From: Agromyces ramosus
GTDB lineage: Bacteria > Actinomycetota > Actinomycetes > Actinomycetales > Microbacteriaceae
Assembly: GCF_030817175.1 (NCBI RefSeq)
Contig: NZ_JAUSYY010000001.1
Span: 3,658,001 to 3,722,000 of the forward strand
Reading direction: 5' to 3'
Length of the DNA: 64,000 bases
The position numbers were made by a program, and so were the translations under genes. Positions 1 to 10,564 of the stretch are shown here, piece by piece; the first letter of the stretch is position 1, and every line of letters begins with the position of its first letter. Under the pieces are notes generated by a model. That model searched no databases, had not been told where the DNA came from, and was given only the letters and a program-made list of their open reading frames with translations.

Positions 1-1577
1 GACATGCCGGCATCTTCACCGTTGTTGTTGAGCCACACCGGGAGCATCTCGGGGTCGAGCGTCACGAGCGCCGAGATGAACGGCTTCTTGTCACCGACGA
101 CCACGACCTGCCCGACGAGCGGATTCGCCCGGATCGGGTCTTCGAGGGCGGCGGGCGCGACGTTCTTGCCGCCGGCGGTGACGATGATCTCCTTCTTGCG
201 ACCGGTGATCGTGAGGAAGCCATCGTCGTCGAACGAGCCGATGTCGCCGGTCTTGAGCCACTCGCCGTCGAATGTCTCGGCGGTGGCCTGGGGATTCTTC
301 CAGTACTCCTTGAAGACGTTGACGCCCTTGACCTCGATCTCGCCGTCGTCGGCGATACGCACCGAGACGCCGGGCAGTGCCGGACCCACGGTGCCGATCT
401 TCGACTTGGTCGCGAGGTTCACCGTCGCCGGTGCCGTGGTCTCGGTGAGGCCGTAGCCCTCGAGGATGGTGATGCCGAGCGAGTGGTAGAAGTGGCCGAG
501 CCGCGGACCCAGCGGCGCCGAACCCGACACGGCGTACTTGACGTTGCCGCCCATCGCCGTGCGGAGCTTCGAGTACACGAGCTTGTCGAAGATGCGGAAC
601 TTGACCTTGAGGCCGAGCGGCACATGGCCGACCTCCTTCGCGGTCGAGTAGGCGACCGCGGTGTCGGCGGCGGTGCGGAAGATCTTGCCCTTGCCGCCGG
701 CTTCGGCCTTCTGCTCGGAGACGTTGTAGACCTTCTCGAACACTCGGGGCACGGCGAGGAGGAACGTCGGCTTGAAGCTGCCGAGCGAGGGCAGCAGCTG
801 CTTGGTGTCGGGCTGGTGGCCGACACGCACGCCGGCGTGCACGCTCAGCACCGCGATGAATCGCGCGAAGATGTGCGCCGTCGTGATGAAGAGCAGGGTC
901 GAGGCCCCGTTCGGGTCGAGGACGACCTCCTTGAGCGCGACCGCGGCATTGCGGGACGTCTCGACGAAGTTCGCGTGGGTGAGCACGCAGCCCTTGGGCT
1001 TGCCGGTCGAGCCCGACGTGTAGATGAGCGTCGCGATGTCGGAGGCGACCGCGAGGTTGCGGCGTCGCTCGATCTCCTCGTCGGGGACGGCGACGCCGCC
1101 TGCGACGAGCTTGTCGAGGTCGCCGAGATCGATCTGCCACGTATTGCGGATGGCGGGGACGTCGGGGTGCACCTCGTCGAAGCGGGCGAAGTGGTCGGGC
1201 GTCTCGAGGATGATCGCGATCGCGCCCGAGTCGCTGAGGTTCCAACGCACCTGCGCAGGCGAGCTCGTCTCGTAGATCGGCACGAGGACCGCCCCCGCGA
1301 ACCAGGTGGCGAAGTCGATGAGGGTCCACTCGTAGCGCGTCTTGCACATCAGCCCGATCTTGTCGCCGGGCTCGATGCCCGCTGCGACGAGGCCCTTGGC
1401 GAGCGCGATGACCTGGTCGTAGAACTCGCGCGTCGTGACCGGCGACCAGCCGCCGTCGGCGGTCGGGAGCGAGAACAGCACGGAGTCGGGCGTCTGCGCG
1501 ACGCGCTCGACCAGCAGATCGGTGGCATTCGCCTCGGGGTCTGGTGTGACCAGGGCTGGGGTGGAGAATTCGATCAC
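1..1577 (-). CDS. Long-chain acyl-CoA synthetase (AMP-binding), partial
   Basis: The minus strand reads about 525 residues of an ANL-superfamily acyl-CoA ligase, which activates fatty acids to acyl-AMP and then acyl-CoA. Visible motifs are the P-loop-like IYTSGSTGKPKG, the adenylate motif GYGLTETTAP, and the GEWLKTGDIG aspartate motif followed by the hinge TGRKKEIIVTAGGKN. The GTG start at 1577 is chosen because AAGGAGC lies just upstream. The C-terminus, including the catalytic-lysine end, runs off the left edge. The closest picture is the FadD15 type of mycobacteria, and the following genes keep the mycobacterial fadD15 neighbourhood. The exact fatty acid substrate cannot be told. Confidence 0.93.
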   Translation of the reverse strand, partial: MIEFSTPALVTPDPEANATDLLVERVAQTPDSVLFSLPTADGGWSPVTTREFYDQVIALAKGLVAAGIEPGDKIGLMCKTRYEWTLIDFATWFAGAVLVPIYETSSPAQVRWNLSDSGAIAIILETPDHFARFDEVHPDVPAIRNTWQIDLGDLDKLVAGGVAVPDEEIERRRNLAVASDIATLIYTSGSTGKPKGCVLTHANFVETSRNAAVALKEVVLDPNGASTLLFITTAHIFARFIAVLSVHAGVRVGHQPDTKQLLPSLGSFKPTFLLAVPRVFEKVYNVSEQKAEAGGKGKIFRTAADTAVAYSTAKEVGHVPLGLKVKFRIFDKLVYSKLRTAMGGNVKYAVSGSAPLGPRLGHFYHSLGITILEGYGLTETTAPATVNLATKSKIGTVGPALPGVSVRIADDGEIEVKGVNVFKEYWKNPQATAETFDGEWLKTGDIGSFDDDGFLTITGRKKEIIVTAGGKNVAPAALEDPIRANPLVGQVVVVGDKKPFISALVTLDPEMLPVWLNNNGEDAGM

Positions 1578-1724
1578 GGTAGCTCCTTCGGCACCGGGGG
1601 AGGTCGCGCCATCGGGCTGCGCATGAACCTCGGCATTGGGGTCGATTACACTCTAGTCGTTGCTCCGCGGCCTCATGCCCGGTACGAACACGCCTCATTC
1701 CACCTCCTGAAGGGCAGCTCCCGG
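1578..1724. promoter_or_regulatory. Divergent promoter region, acyl-CoA ligase / ROK kinase
   Basis: This 147-bp divergent gap holds TACACT at 1647-1652 on the plus strand, overlapping TAGAGT (1655-1650) on the minus strand. Both fit the actinobacterial -10 form TANNNT. No convincing -35 hexamer is visible for either. This is inference from short motifs only. Confidence 0.3.
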
Positions 1725-2675
1725 GTGCACGCGATCGGAATCGACATCGGCGGTACGAAGATCGCCGGAGCCGTCGTCGACGAGCTCGGCCAGATCGTGC
1801 GGAGTGACCGCGTGGTCACGCCCGCGGGCGACTCGACGCTCCTCGAAGACGCCGTGGTGTCGATGATCACGTCGCTCCAGGCCGGAGGCGACGTGAGCGC
1901 GGTCGGCGTCGCCGCAGCGGGCTTCATCGATGCCGCGCAGTCGACGGTCTACTACGCGCCGAACATCAACTGGCGCAACGAACCGTTCCGCGAGAAGCTC
2001 GAGGCCCGCGTCGGCACGACGGTGGTCGTCGACAACGACGCGAATGCGGCGGGCTGGGCCGAGTTCCGGTTCGGCGCCGGCCGCATGGTCAGCGACATGG
2101 TGATGCTCACGATCGGCACCGGTGTGGGCGGGGCGATCGTCGCGGGCGACCGGCTCTTCCGTGGCGGCTTCGGCGCCGGGGCCGAACTCGGCCACGTGCG
2201 CGTCGTTCCCGACGGCCTCGCATGCGGCTGCGGGCAGCGCGGATGCATCGAGCAATACGGTTCCGGGCGGGCGCTGCTGCGCATGTCGAACGAGATCGCC
2301 GACGCGGGCGGCATCGGCCAGGCGCTCGCGCGAGTGCGGGCCGAGCAAGGTGCGCTCGACGGAGGTCTCGTCGCTGCGCTCATCGAGTCCGAGGACCCGG
2401 GGGCGCTCGCGGCACTCCGCCAGCTCGGCCACTGGCTCGGCCAGGCCGCCGCGAGCCTCTCGGCGGTGCTCGACCCGCAGCGTTTCGTCTTCGGGGGCGG
2501 AGTGGCCGCCGCGGGCGAACTCCTGCTCGCGCCGATCCGCGAGGCGTTCCTCGAGCACCTTCCGGCGCGTGGGTATCATCCCGAGCCCGACTTCGTCATC
2601 GCCGAGCTCGTGAACGACGCCGGCGTGGTCGGAGCGGCCGACCTCGCGCGCGTCTGGGTCGCCGAGCACTCCTGA
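1725..2675 (+). CDS. ROK-family sugar kinase (probable glucokinase)
   Basis: A 316-residue ROK protein that most likely phosphorylates glucose or a related hexose with ATP in the cytoplasm. The N-terminus carries the phosphate-binding GIDIGGTK. Later come DNDANAAGWAE with the catalytic aspartate, IGTGVGG, the ExGH zinc ligand region (GAELGHVRV) and the zinc-binding CGCGQRGCIE. There is no helix-turn-helix N-terminus, so it is a kinase and not a ROK repressor. GTG at 1725 starts right before the first beta strand, with AAGGGCAG upstream. Other substrates such as N-acylmannosamine are possible but not indicated. Confidence 0.88.
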   Translation: MHAIGIDIGGTKIAGAVVDELGQIVRSDRVVTPAGDSTLLEDAVVSMITSLQAGGDVSAVGVAAAGFIDAAQSTVYYAPNINWRNEPFREKLEARVGTTVVVDNDANAAGWAEFRFGAGRMVSDMVMLTIGTGVGGAIVAGDRLFRGGFGAGAELGHVRVVPDGLACGCGQRGCIEQYGSGRALLRMSNEIADAGGIGQALARVRAEQGALDGGLVAALIESEDPGALAALRQLGHWLGQAAASLSAVLDPQRFVFGGGVAAAGELLLAPIREAFLEHLPARGYHPEPDFVIAELVNDAGVVGAADLARVWVAEHS

Positions 2676-2687
2676 CGACCGCGGCGA

Positions 2688-2693
2688 TAGGCT
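2688..2693 (+). promoter_or_regulatory. Candidate -10 box for the acyltransferase gene
   Basis: TAGGCT matches the TANNNT form and lies about 35 nt before the plsC-type GTG start. A strong Shine-Dalgarno GGGAGGGA sits at about 2712-2719, so this would be a normally leadered transcript. No clear -35 is seen. Confidence 0.4.
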
Positions 2694-2728
2694 GAGGCGA
2701 TGTCCGCGCATCGGGAGGGAGCAGCACG

Positions 2729-3418
2729 GTGTTCTACTGGATCATGAAGCACATCGTGGTCGGCCCGATCGTGCTCGCGATCTTCCGCCCCTGGGTCGTC
2801 GGCCTCGAGAACGTGCCGAAAGAGGGCGCGGTCGTCCTCGCGTCCAACCACCTCTCATTCATCGACTCCATCTTCCTCCCGCTCGTCGTCGGTCGCCGGG
2901 TCGTGTTCCTCGCGAAGAGCGAGTACTTCACCGGCAAGGGCCTGAAGGGATGGGCGACGAAGCTCTTCTTCCAGGCGACCGGACAGCTGCCGATCGACCG
3001 TTCCGGCGGCAAGGCCTCCGAGGCCTCGCTCCTGACCGGGCTTCGGGTGCTCGGCGAGGGCCGCGTGCTCGGCATCTACCCCGAGGGCACCAGGAGCCCC
3101 GACGGGCACCTCTACCGTGGTCGCACGGGCGTCGCGCGCATGGTGCTCGAAGCCGGCGTGCCGGTGATTCCGGTCGCGATGATCGGCACCGAGGAGGTCA
3201 TGCCCATCGGCACCCGGATCCCGAGGGTGCGCCGCATCGGCATCATCATCGGCGAACCGCTCGACTTCACTCGCTTCGAGGGACTCGAGGGCGATCGCTT
3301 CGTGTTGCGCTCCGTGACCGATGAGCTCGTCTACGATCTCCGGGAGTTGAGCGGGCAGGAATACGTCGACGTCTACGCGAGTTCGGTCAAGGAGCAGCGG
3401 GCTTCGCAATCGCGATAG
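2729..3418 (+). CDS. 1-acyl-sn-glycerol-3-phosphate acyltransferase family
   Basis: A 229-residue PlsC/LPLAT-family membrane-associated acyltransferase. It probably transfers an acyl group to a lysophospholipid or glycolipid precursor. The catalytic HX4D motif is NHLSFID near residue 41, and the acceptor-binding PEGTRS motif is near residue 116. The first 20 residues are hydrophobic (interfacial anchor). GTG at 2729 is preceded by GGGAGGGA. It occupies the place that the Rv2182c acyltransferase holds beside aroG in mycobacteria. Its precise acceptor lipid is not determined by the sequence. Confidence 0.88.
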   Translation: MFYWIMKHIVVGPIVLAIFRPWVVGLENVPKEGAVVLASNHLSFIDSIFLPLVVGRRVVFLAKSEYFTGKGLKGWATKLFFQATGQLPIDRSGGKASEASLLTGLRVLGEGRVLGIYPEGTRSPDGHLYRGRTGVARMVLEAGVPVIPVAMIGTEEVMPIGTRIPRVRRIGIIIGEPLDFTRFEGLEGDRFVLRSVTDELVYDLRELSGQEYVDVYASSVKEQRASQSR

Positions 3419-3497
3419 GCTCGAGCTGCGGCGGCGCAACGGGCGTCGCCGTTCCCGTATGCGGCGCCAAGCGCCCCGAACCCTCCAGGATGTTCCA

Positions 3498-4868
3498 GTG
3501 GTACAGCTCGTCGAGCCGGTCGTGAACGCAGATCCCTCCGTGATCGCCGGACTCGACTATTGGCGCACGCTGGCCATCAAGCAGCAGCCGTCGTGGCCCG
3601 ACCCCGAGGCCGCGCACGCGGCATCCGCTGAGCTCGCCACCCTGCCGCCGCTCGTGTTCGCGGGCGAGGTCGACATCCTGCGCGATCGGCTCGCCGCGGC
3701 ATCCCGAGGCGAGGCGTTCCTCCTGCAGGGCGGCGACTGCGCCGAGACGTTCGCCGGGGCCACCGCCGACCAGATCCGCAACCGCGTGAAGACGGTGCTG
3801 CAGATGGCGGTGGTGCTCACCTACGGCGCATCGATGCCGGTCGTGAAGATGGGCCGCATGGCGGGCCAGTTCGCGAAGCCCCGCTCGAGCGACATCGAGA
3901 CTCGCGGCGACGTGAGCCTTCCCGCCTACCGTGGCGACATCGTGAACGGCTACGACTTCACGCCCGAGTCCCGCGCCGCCGACCCCGCGCGCCTCGTGCG
4001 CGGCTACCACACGGCCGCTTCGACGCTCAACCTCATCCGCGCCTTCACCCAGGGCGGGTTCGCCGACCTCCGTCAGGTGCACTCGTGGAACCAGGGCTTC
4101 GCCACCAACCCGGCCAATGCCCGCTACGAGTCGATGGCGCGCGAGATCGACCGCGCGATCAAGTTCATGGAGGCATGCGGCGCCGACTTCGAGGCGATCA
4201 AGCACACCGAGTTCTACACCGGCCACGAGGGCCTGCTGATGGATTACGAGCGCCCGATGACCCGTATCGACTCGCGCACGGGCACGCCCTACGACACGTC
4301 GGCGCACTTCATCTGGATCGGTGAGCGCACGCGTGAGCTCGACGGCGCGCACGTCGACTTCCTGTCGCGCGTGCGCAACCCGATCGGCGTGAAGCTCGGC
4401 CCGACCACCACGCCAGAGGTCATGCTCGAGCTGGTCGAGAAGCTCGACCCGAACCGCGAGCCCGGTCGTCTCACGTTCATCACGCGCATGGGCGCCGGCA
4501 AGGTGCGCGACGCGCTGCCGCCCCTGCTCGAAGCCATCAAGGCGAGCGACGCGAACCCGCTGTGGGTCACCGACCCGATGCACGGCAACGGCATCACGAC
4601 GCCCACGGGCTACAAGACGCGTCGCTTCGACGACGTGGTCGACGAGGTCAAGGGCTTCTTCGAGGCGCACCGCGCAGCCGGCACGCACCCGGGCGGCATC
4701 CACGTGGAGCTCACCGGCGACGACGTCACCGAGTGTCTCGGCGGCTCCGAGCACATCGACGAGGAGACGCTGGCCACGCGGTACGAGTCGCTCTGCGACC
4801 CGCGACTGAATCACATGCAGTCGCTCGAACTCGCGTTCCTCGTCGCTGAAGAGCTCTCGGCTCGCTGA
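3498..4868 (+). CDS. aroF: 3-deoxy-7-phosphoheptulonate synthase, class II
   Basis: This enzyme condenses phosphoenolpyruvate and erythrose-4-phosphate, the first step of the shikimate pathway. The plant/actinobacterial class II type is clear from the length (456 residues), GLDYWRTL near the start, the QGGDCAET motif, the KMGRMAGQFAKPRS phosphoenolpyruvate/metal region, and DPMHGNGITT plus GGIHVELTGDDVTEC at the C-terminal metal site. The frame is open from ATG 3459, but GTG 3498 has AGGA seven bases upstream and is preferred. It converges with the kinase gene across a hairpin. Feedback control cannot be read from the sequence. Confidence 0.93.
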   Translation: MVQLVEPVVNADPSVIAGLDYWRTLAIKQQPSWPDPEAAHAASAELATLPPLVFAGEVDILRDRLAAASRGEAFLLQGGDCAETFAGATADQIRNRVKTVLQMAVVLTYGASMPVVKMGRMAGQFAKPRSSDIETRGDVSLPAYRGDIVNGYDFTPESRAADPARLVRGYHTAASTLNLIRAFTQGGFADLRQVHSWNQGFATNPANARYESMAREIDRAIKFMEACGADFEAIKHTEFYTGHEGLLMDYERPMTRIDSRTGTPYDTSAHFIWIGERTRELDGAHVDFLSRVRNPIGVKLGPTTTPEVMLELVEKLDPNREPGRLTFITRMGAGKVRDALPPLLEAIKASDANPLWVTDPMHGNGITTPTGYKTRRFDDVVDEVKGFFEAHRAAGTHPGGIHVELTGDDVTECLGGSEHIDEETLATRYESLCDPRLNHMQSLELAFLVAEELSAR

Positions 4869-4879
4869 GAGGCCTGCCG

Positions 4880-4905
4880 CGGGGCATCCGGTGACGGATG
4901 TCCCG
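4880..4905. terminator. Bidirectional hairpin between aroF and the kinase gene
   Basis: An 11-bp stem (CGGGGCATCCG with CGGATGTCCCG, one G-T pair) closes a GTGA loop between two convergent genes. There is no long T run on either side, so it may work as a Rho-assisted or GC-stem terminator. Confidence 0.5.
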
Positions 4906-4948
4906 CGCTCGCCTGTTCCGGCCAGCGGTTGCGGTGTGACGCAGCGGG

Positions 4949-6862
<1,914 letters not shown>

Positions 6863-6943
6863 CCTTCGAGTCTACGAAGAGGTATATGCCGGAGTCCGAC
6901 CAAACGCCGTGAACGCGCGGATCGCAACTCCATCGTGATGCGA

Positions 6944-8200
6944 TCAGCCGAGCTCTGAGAGCCAGGCCCGCGCCGACGCCTCCCATCTCGCGTAGTGGTC
7001 CGCGAAGGCGCTCGACTGCACCGCCTGCGCGGCTTGGGTCACGGTCATCGCCTCCCAGCCGGCGATGTCGAGGAGGCCGAGCGTGCGGCCGGCGTTCGGA
7101 TTCCCGGCGCCGCCGTAGAACGCGGTGGCGGCGCGCACCGGGTCGAGCACTTCTTCGACCGTGCCCCAGCCCTGGCTCGGACGCTGCTGGAAGAGGCCGA
7201 GCGAATCGAGGTCGCCGTGGTGCGCGTTCGTCAGTCCCGACTCCTGCGCGGCGGCTGCGAGCGCGATCACGATGCCGTGGTCGGGGACGCCGAGCGCTCG
7301 TCCGACGTCGACGATGATCCGCGCGTTCTGGCGCATCTCGTCGGTGAGGGCGACCGTCACCGATGCCACGCTGGTCACGGCGACGGGTCGCGGGATCACG
7401 AGCGCCTGACCGGGGATGATGACGCCCGCCGGGTCGAGTGCGTTGGCCGTGATCAGTTCCTGCACGCTCACGTCGTTGGCGGCGGCGATGTCCCAGAGCG
7501 TGTCGCCGTCGGCGACGAGATGCGCGTCTGCGGGCGGGTCGGGCGCAGTGGCGGGCGGCGCTGCCGGGGGAGCGGGCTGGACCGGGGCGGGCGGTGGCGG
7601 TGGCGGGCCGACGCCCGCTCCGGTCGGCGGCGGCAGCACGATCGCCTGCCCCGGGAAGATGAGGCTCTGCCGGCCGAGCCCGTTCGCGCTGATCAGCTCG
7701 TCGAGGTCGACGCCGTGGGCGGCGGCGATGCCGCTCATCGTGTCGCCCGCGACCACGATGTGGTGGGGGATGTCGGCGATGGGCGCCGCGGTGGGCTCCT
7801 GGCGAACGCCCGAGCCGGGCAGCGCGAGCCGTTGTCCCGGGAAGATGAGGCTCGACCAGCTGAGGCCGTTCGTGGCGAGCACCTCGGCGGTCGCGAGCCC
7901 GAATCGCTCGGCGATGCCGCTGACCGTGTCGCCCTCGCCGACGACGTACTCGGCCGGCGCCGCGGTCGACGCGACCGCCGCAAGCGCGGGTCGGGCGCTC
8001 GTCGCCTTAGCCTTGGGCTGGCGCTTGACCTGCGAGGGGGCCGCCTCGGCGGGCTGCACGATGCCGAGCGTCACGGCGACCGTGCTGGCGATCGCGAGGG
8101 GGAACGTGAGGAATCGGCGGATGCCACGCTGCCCGCGCCTGCCGCCGAAACCGTCGGCACCGGGCGCGCGTTCCGCCCGTGCCTCGGATTCGTACGACAT
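6944..8200 (-). CDS. Secreted LysM protein with lytic transglycosylase-like C-terminus
   Basis: A 418-residue exported wall protein. Basic residues and a hydrophobic stretch ending AEA at about residues 30-55 form a signal peptide. Three LysM repeats follow, each with GDTxxxIA and NGL.. / LIFPGQ signatures. The third is separated from the second by a Pro/Ala-rich linker. The C-terminal ~130 residues (AAAAQESGLTNAHHGDLDSLGLFQQRP) resemble a lysozyme-like transglycosylase fold with a glutamate in QESG. ATG 8200 is chosen because GAAGGGGG lies just upstream. The frame extends 17 codons further with no reason to use them. It probably binds and trims septal or polar peptidoglycan. Enzymatic activity is inferred. 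Confidence 0.85.
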   Translation of the reverse strand: MSYESEARAERAPGADGFGGRRGQRGIRRFLTFPLAIASTVAVTLGIVQPAEAAPSQVKRQPKAKATSARPALAAVASTAAPAEYVVGEGDTVSGIAERFGLATAEVLATNGLSWSSLIFPGQRLALPGSGVRQEPTAAPIADIPHHIVVAGDTMSGIAAAHGVDLDELISANGLGRQSLIFPGQAIVLPPPTGAGVGPPPPPPAPVQPAPPAAPPATAPDPPADAHLVADGDTLWDIAAANDVSVQELITANALDPAGVIIPGQALVIPRPVAVTSVASVTVALTDEMRQNARIIVDVGRALGVPDHGIVIALAAAAQESGLTNAHHGDLDSLGLFQQRPSQGWGTVEEVLDPVRAATAFYGGAGNPNAGRTLGLLDIAGWEAMTVTQAAQAVQSSAFADHYARWEASARAWLSELG

Positions 8201-8373
8201 GGTGCCCCCTTCGCCGGCATCCGGTACCTGCCCCCGCGGCAACCGTCGCACAGGGCTTCAGGCGAGTCAAACACCGCCAGCGCGCGTCTTCTCATCCGTC
8301 GAGCGAGGCGTTCGCCACCGAGGTTCGCGGCGGTTCGCTTCACCGAGTGCGCTCGGCATGGCAGGCTTGAGGC

Positions 8374-8712
8374 GTGACCGATGCCGCCCAGACCACTTGG
8401 CTGACCGTGCCCGACCTCGTGGAGATGCTCGGGTCGACCCCGAGCCGAATCCGCCGACTCATCGACGACCGGCATCTCCTCGCCGCGCGCATCGACGGCG
8501 TGCTCAAGGTGCCGGCCGATTTCCTGCGCGACGATGCGCCGATTCCCGAGCTGCATGGCACCGCCATGGTGCTGGCCGATGCCGGGTTCAGCGACCAGGA
8601 GGCGCTCGAGTGGCTCCTCAGCGTCGACGACAGCCTCGGCACCACCCCGATCGCGGCCCTCCGCGCGGGCCGCAAGGCCGAGGTGCGTCGCGTCGCGCAG
8701 GCTCTGGCCTGA
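8374..8712 (+). CDS. Rv2175c-family DNA-binding protein
   Basis: A 112-residue small protein with an N-terminal winged-helix/excisionase-like segment (TVPDLVEMLGSTPSRIRRLIDDRHL). It has a C-terminal half typical of the Rv2175c family (VPADFL, GFSDQEALEWL). In M. tuberculosis the family member is phosphorylated by PknL near its N-terminus. Here the N-terminus has threonines at residues 2, 7, 8 and 11, so the same relationship with the nearby kinase is plausible. GTG 8374 lies 6 nt after CAGGCT, a weak -10-like box, with no Shine-Dalgarno. DNA targets are unknown. Confidence 0.85.
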   Translation: MTDAAQTTWLTVPDLVEMLGSTPSRIRRLIDDRHLLAARIDGVLKVPADFLRDDAPIPELHGTAMVLADAGFSDQEALEWLLSVDDSLGTTPIAALRAGRKAEVRRVAQALA

Positions 8713-8753
8713 GCTCGACCGGGCGGTCGCCGTGCGCCGCCCAGCCCGGCGAT

Positions 8754-9866
8754 TCAGCTCGCGCGACGTGTGACGGCCTTCGCGAGTGAACCCAGCTCGG
8801 CGCGGGCCTCGCGGCTGATCGGCGCATCCGCCAGCGCTTCCGACGCGCGGGTGACGTTCGCGCCGATGAGGAGCTCGATCTCGTCGACGGCTCCGCATTC
8901 GGAGATCGTGCGCTGGAGCATCGTGATCTGCTCGGGTTCCAGCGTGCGGTCGCCGAGCAGTTCGTCGAGCAGACGCCGCTGTCCGGGCGCGAGGCGCTCC
9001 CGTGCAATGGCGATGAGCATCGTGCGCTTGCCCTCGCGAAGGTCGTCGCCGCTCGGCTTGCCGGTGACCTGCGGGTCGCCGTACACACCGAGCAGGTCGT
9101 CGCGAAGCTGATAGGCGATGCCGAGCGGGAGCCCGAAGGCGCGGAGCGCATCGAGTTGCGGCTGCGTCGCCCCGGCGATGGCTGCGCCGATGACGAGCGG
9201 TGACTCGACGCTGTACTTCGCAGCCTTGTACACGATCACGCGCTCGGCTCTCAGGCGCTGCTCGGAGTCGGGCTTCGTGATCCAGGCGCGCTCTTCGAGG
9301 ATGTCGAGATACTGCCCGGCGGTGACCTCGGTGCGCATGCGCATGAACTCCGTGCGGGCGGTGCGGGCGGCGCGTTGGTCGGTCAGCGCGGCGAGGCCCT
9401 CGTCGAGGAGCTCGTCGCTCCAGCCGAGCAGGAGGTCGCCGAGCAGGATCGAGGCCGCACGGCCGAAGTCGGCGTCGCTCCCGGCCCACCCCTCGTCGCG
9501 GTGCAGTGACTGGAAGAGGCGGTGCGCGGATGGCGAGCCGCGTCGGGTGTCGGAGTTGTCGATGAGGTCGTCGTGCACCAGGGCCGCCGCATGGAACAAC
9601 TCGAGCGCCGCAGCAGCGGACACGACGGGGAATCGGTCACGACCGCCCTCGGGTGCGAAGGGGTCGAAGTCGCGTGCGCCGACGGCTTCCCAGCCCCAAT
9701 AGCAGAACAGCGCCCGGAAACGCTTGCCCCCGCTGAGAAAGCGCCTTGAGAACGCATCGAGCGGTTCGAGGTCGGGGCTGATCGAGCGGAGAATAGAAGA
9801 GCGTTCGACGAGGAAATCCTCGATGCGTTCGTGCACCAGATCGACCAGCCGGGAACCGTGAGCCAC
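8754..9866 (-). CDS. Polyprenyl diphosphate synthase
   Basis: A 370-residue trans-prenyltransferase that elongates allylic diphosphates with isopentenyl diphosphate. Visible are the GGKRFRA motif, the first aspartate-rich motif HDDLIDNSDTRRG, and the second one QLRDDLLGVYGD. Product length (geranylgeranyl or longer, for carotenoids or quinones) cannot be decided from motifs alone. It sits where mycobacteria carry idsA2, next to the Rv2175c homologue and upstream of mraZ. The GTG start at 9866 comes 6 nt after a TAGGCT box with no Shine-Dalgarno, which suggests a leaderless mRNA. Confidence 0.92.
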   Translation of the reverse strand: MAHGSRLVDLVHERIEDFLVERSSILRSISPDLEPLDAFSRRFLSGGKRFRALFCYWGWEAVGARDFDPFAPEGGRDRFPVVSAAAALELFHAAALVHDDLIDNSDTRRGSPSAHRLFQSLHRDEGWAGSDADFGRAASILLGDLLLGWSDELLDEGLAALTDQRAARTARTEFMRMRTEVTAGQYLDILEERAWITKPDSEQRLRAERVIVYKAAKYSVESPLVIGAAIAGATQPQLDALRAFGLPLGIAYQLRDDLLGVYGDPQVTGKPSGDDLREGKRTMLIAIARERLAPGQRRLLDELLGDRTLEPEQITMLQRTISECGAVDEIELLIGANVTRASEALADAPISREARAELGSLAKAVTRRAS

Positions 9867-9872
9867 CCGCCT

Positions 9873-9878
9873 AGCCTA
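9873..9878 (-). promoter_or_regulatory. -10 box, leaderless polyprenyl synthase mRNA
   Basis: TAGGCT on the minus strand ends 6 nt before the GTG start at 9866. Transcription starting 6-7 nt downstream would begin at the start codon. No -35 hexamer is evident. Confidence 0.5.
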
Positions 9879-9895
9879 GCGAGGCGGGGCGGCGC

Positions 9896-9901
9896 TAGAA
9901 T
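9896..9901 (+). promoter_or_regulatory. Candidate -10 box for the DUF3040 gene
   Basis: TAGAAT on the plus strand lies 39 nt before ATG 9941. A GAGGGGA Shine-Dalgarno sits in between. Confidence 0.45.
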
Positions 9902-9940
9902 GAGCTTGGATGCGTCGATCCCGAGCCTGAGGGGAATGAG

Positions 9941-10324
9941 ATGCCGCTTTCAGAGCAGGAGCAACGTCTTCTCGAGGAGATGGAGCGGAACCTCTACCGC
10001 AATGACGCCGACTTCGTCCATGCGGTCGGTGGCGTGCGCGGGCGCCGCCCCGACTATCGGGCGATCGTACTCGGTGTACTCCTCGCCGTCGCCGGTGTCG
10101 GTGCGCTCATTGCAGGCGTCGCCCTGCAGTTGCTGGTCATCGGCATCCTGGGCTTCGCGCTCATGTTCGCAGGCGTGCTCATCGCGATCAGTCCCGGCAA
10201 GCGCGGCGCGGCATCGCCGCCGCCCGCAGAACCGGGATCGGCGTCGCGAGCGGCCCGTCCCCGTGGCGGCTTCATGGATCGCATGAACGACCGCTGGGAC
10301 CGCCGCCAGGAGGGTCGCGAGTAG
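9941..10324 (+). CDS. DUF3040 family membrane protein
   Basis: A 127-residue protein starting PLSEQEQRLLEEMERNLY, the hallmark of DUF3040, an actinobacterial family of unknown function. Two hydrophobic helices (about residues 46-65 and 67-86) are followed by a charged, Pro/Arg-rich cytoplasmic tail. It is commonly found just upstream of mraZ in actinobacteria, as here, but no role has been established. ATG 9941 has GAGGGGA upstream. A strong intrinsic terminator follows and separates it from the dcw cluster. Confidence 0.85.
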   Translation: MPLSEQEQRLLEEMERNLYRNDADFVHAVGGVRGRRPDYRAIVLGVLLAVAGVGALIAGVALQLLVIGILGFALMFAGVLIAISPGKRGAASPPPAEPGSASRAARPRGGFMDRMNDRWDRRQEGRE

Positions 10325-10348
10325 TCCCTCCACTTCCCACCACTTGAA

Positions 10349-10377
10349 CGGGTCGATCTTCGGATCGGCCCGTTTTT
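10349..10377 (+). terminator. Intrinsic terminator after the DUF3040 gene
   Basis: A 10-bp stem (CGGGTCGATC with GATCGGCCCG, one G-T pair) closes a TTCG tetraloop and is followed directly by TTTTT. This is a textbook Rho-independent terminator. Confidence 0.9.
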
Positions 10378-10564
10378 CGTGCGTCAGGGCCTGAGCACGG
10401 GCACCCGGCTGTGGCTCGGGCGCGCTTCCGGCTCGGAACCCGTCGTGATGTGGAGGGTGAAACGCCGCGGCGCTGCGCCGTTCCTCCACCGTCCTCCACC
10501 CCTCGAGATGCCTGTGTTCACAGGGAACTCCCGGCTGATCACGCGCGAAATCGAGCGAATGTCG

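Noticed and set aside
2700..2747. A 15-codon open frame ATG...TGA just before the acyltransferase
   Set aside because: It overlaps the real start out of frame, has no coding signature, and its ATG more likely marks the transcription start region after TAGGCT.
8201..8373. A cyclic di-AMP (ydaO) riboswitch upstream of the LysM gene
   Set aside because: Such riboswitches often precede wall hydrolase genes in actinobacteria. I searched the 170-bp leader by eye for the conserved core and could not match it. A covariance-model search (Rfam RF00379) would decide.
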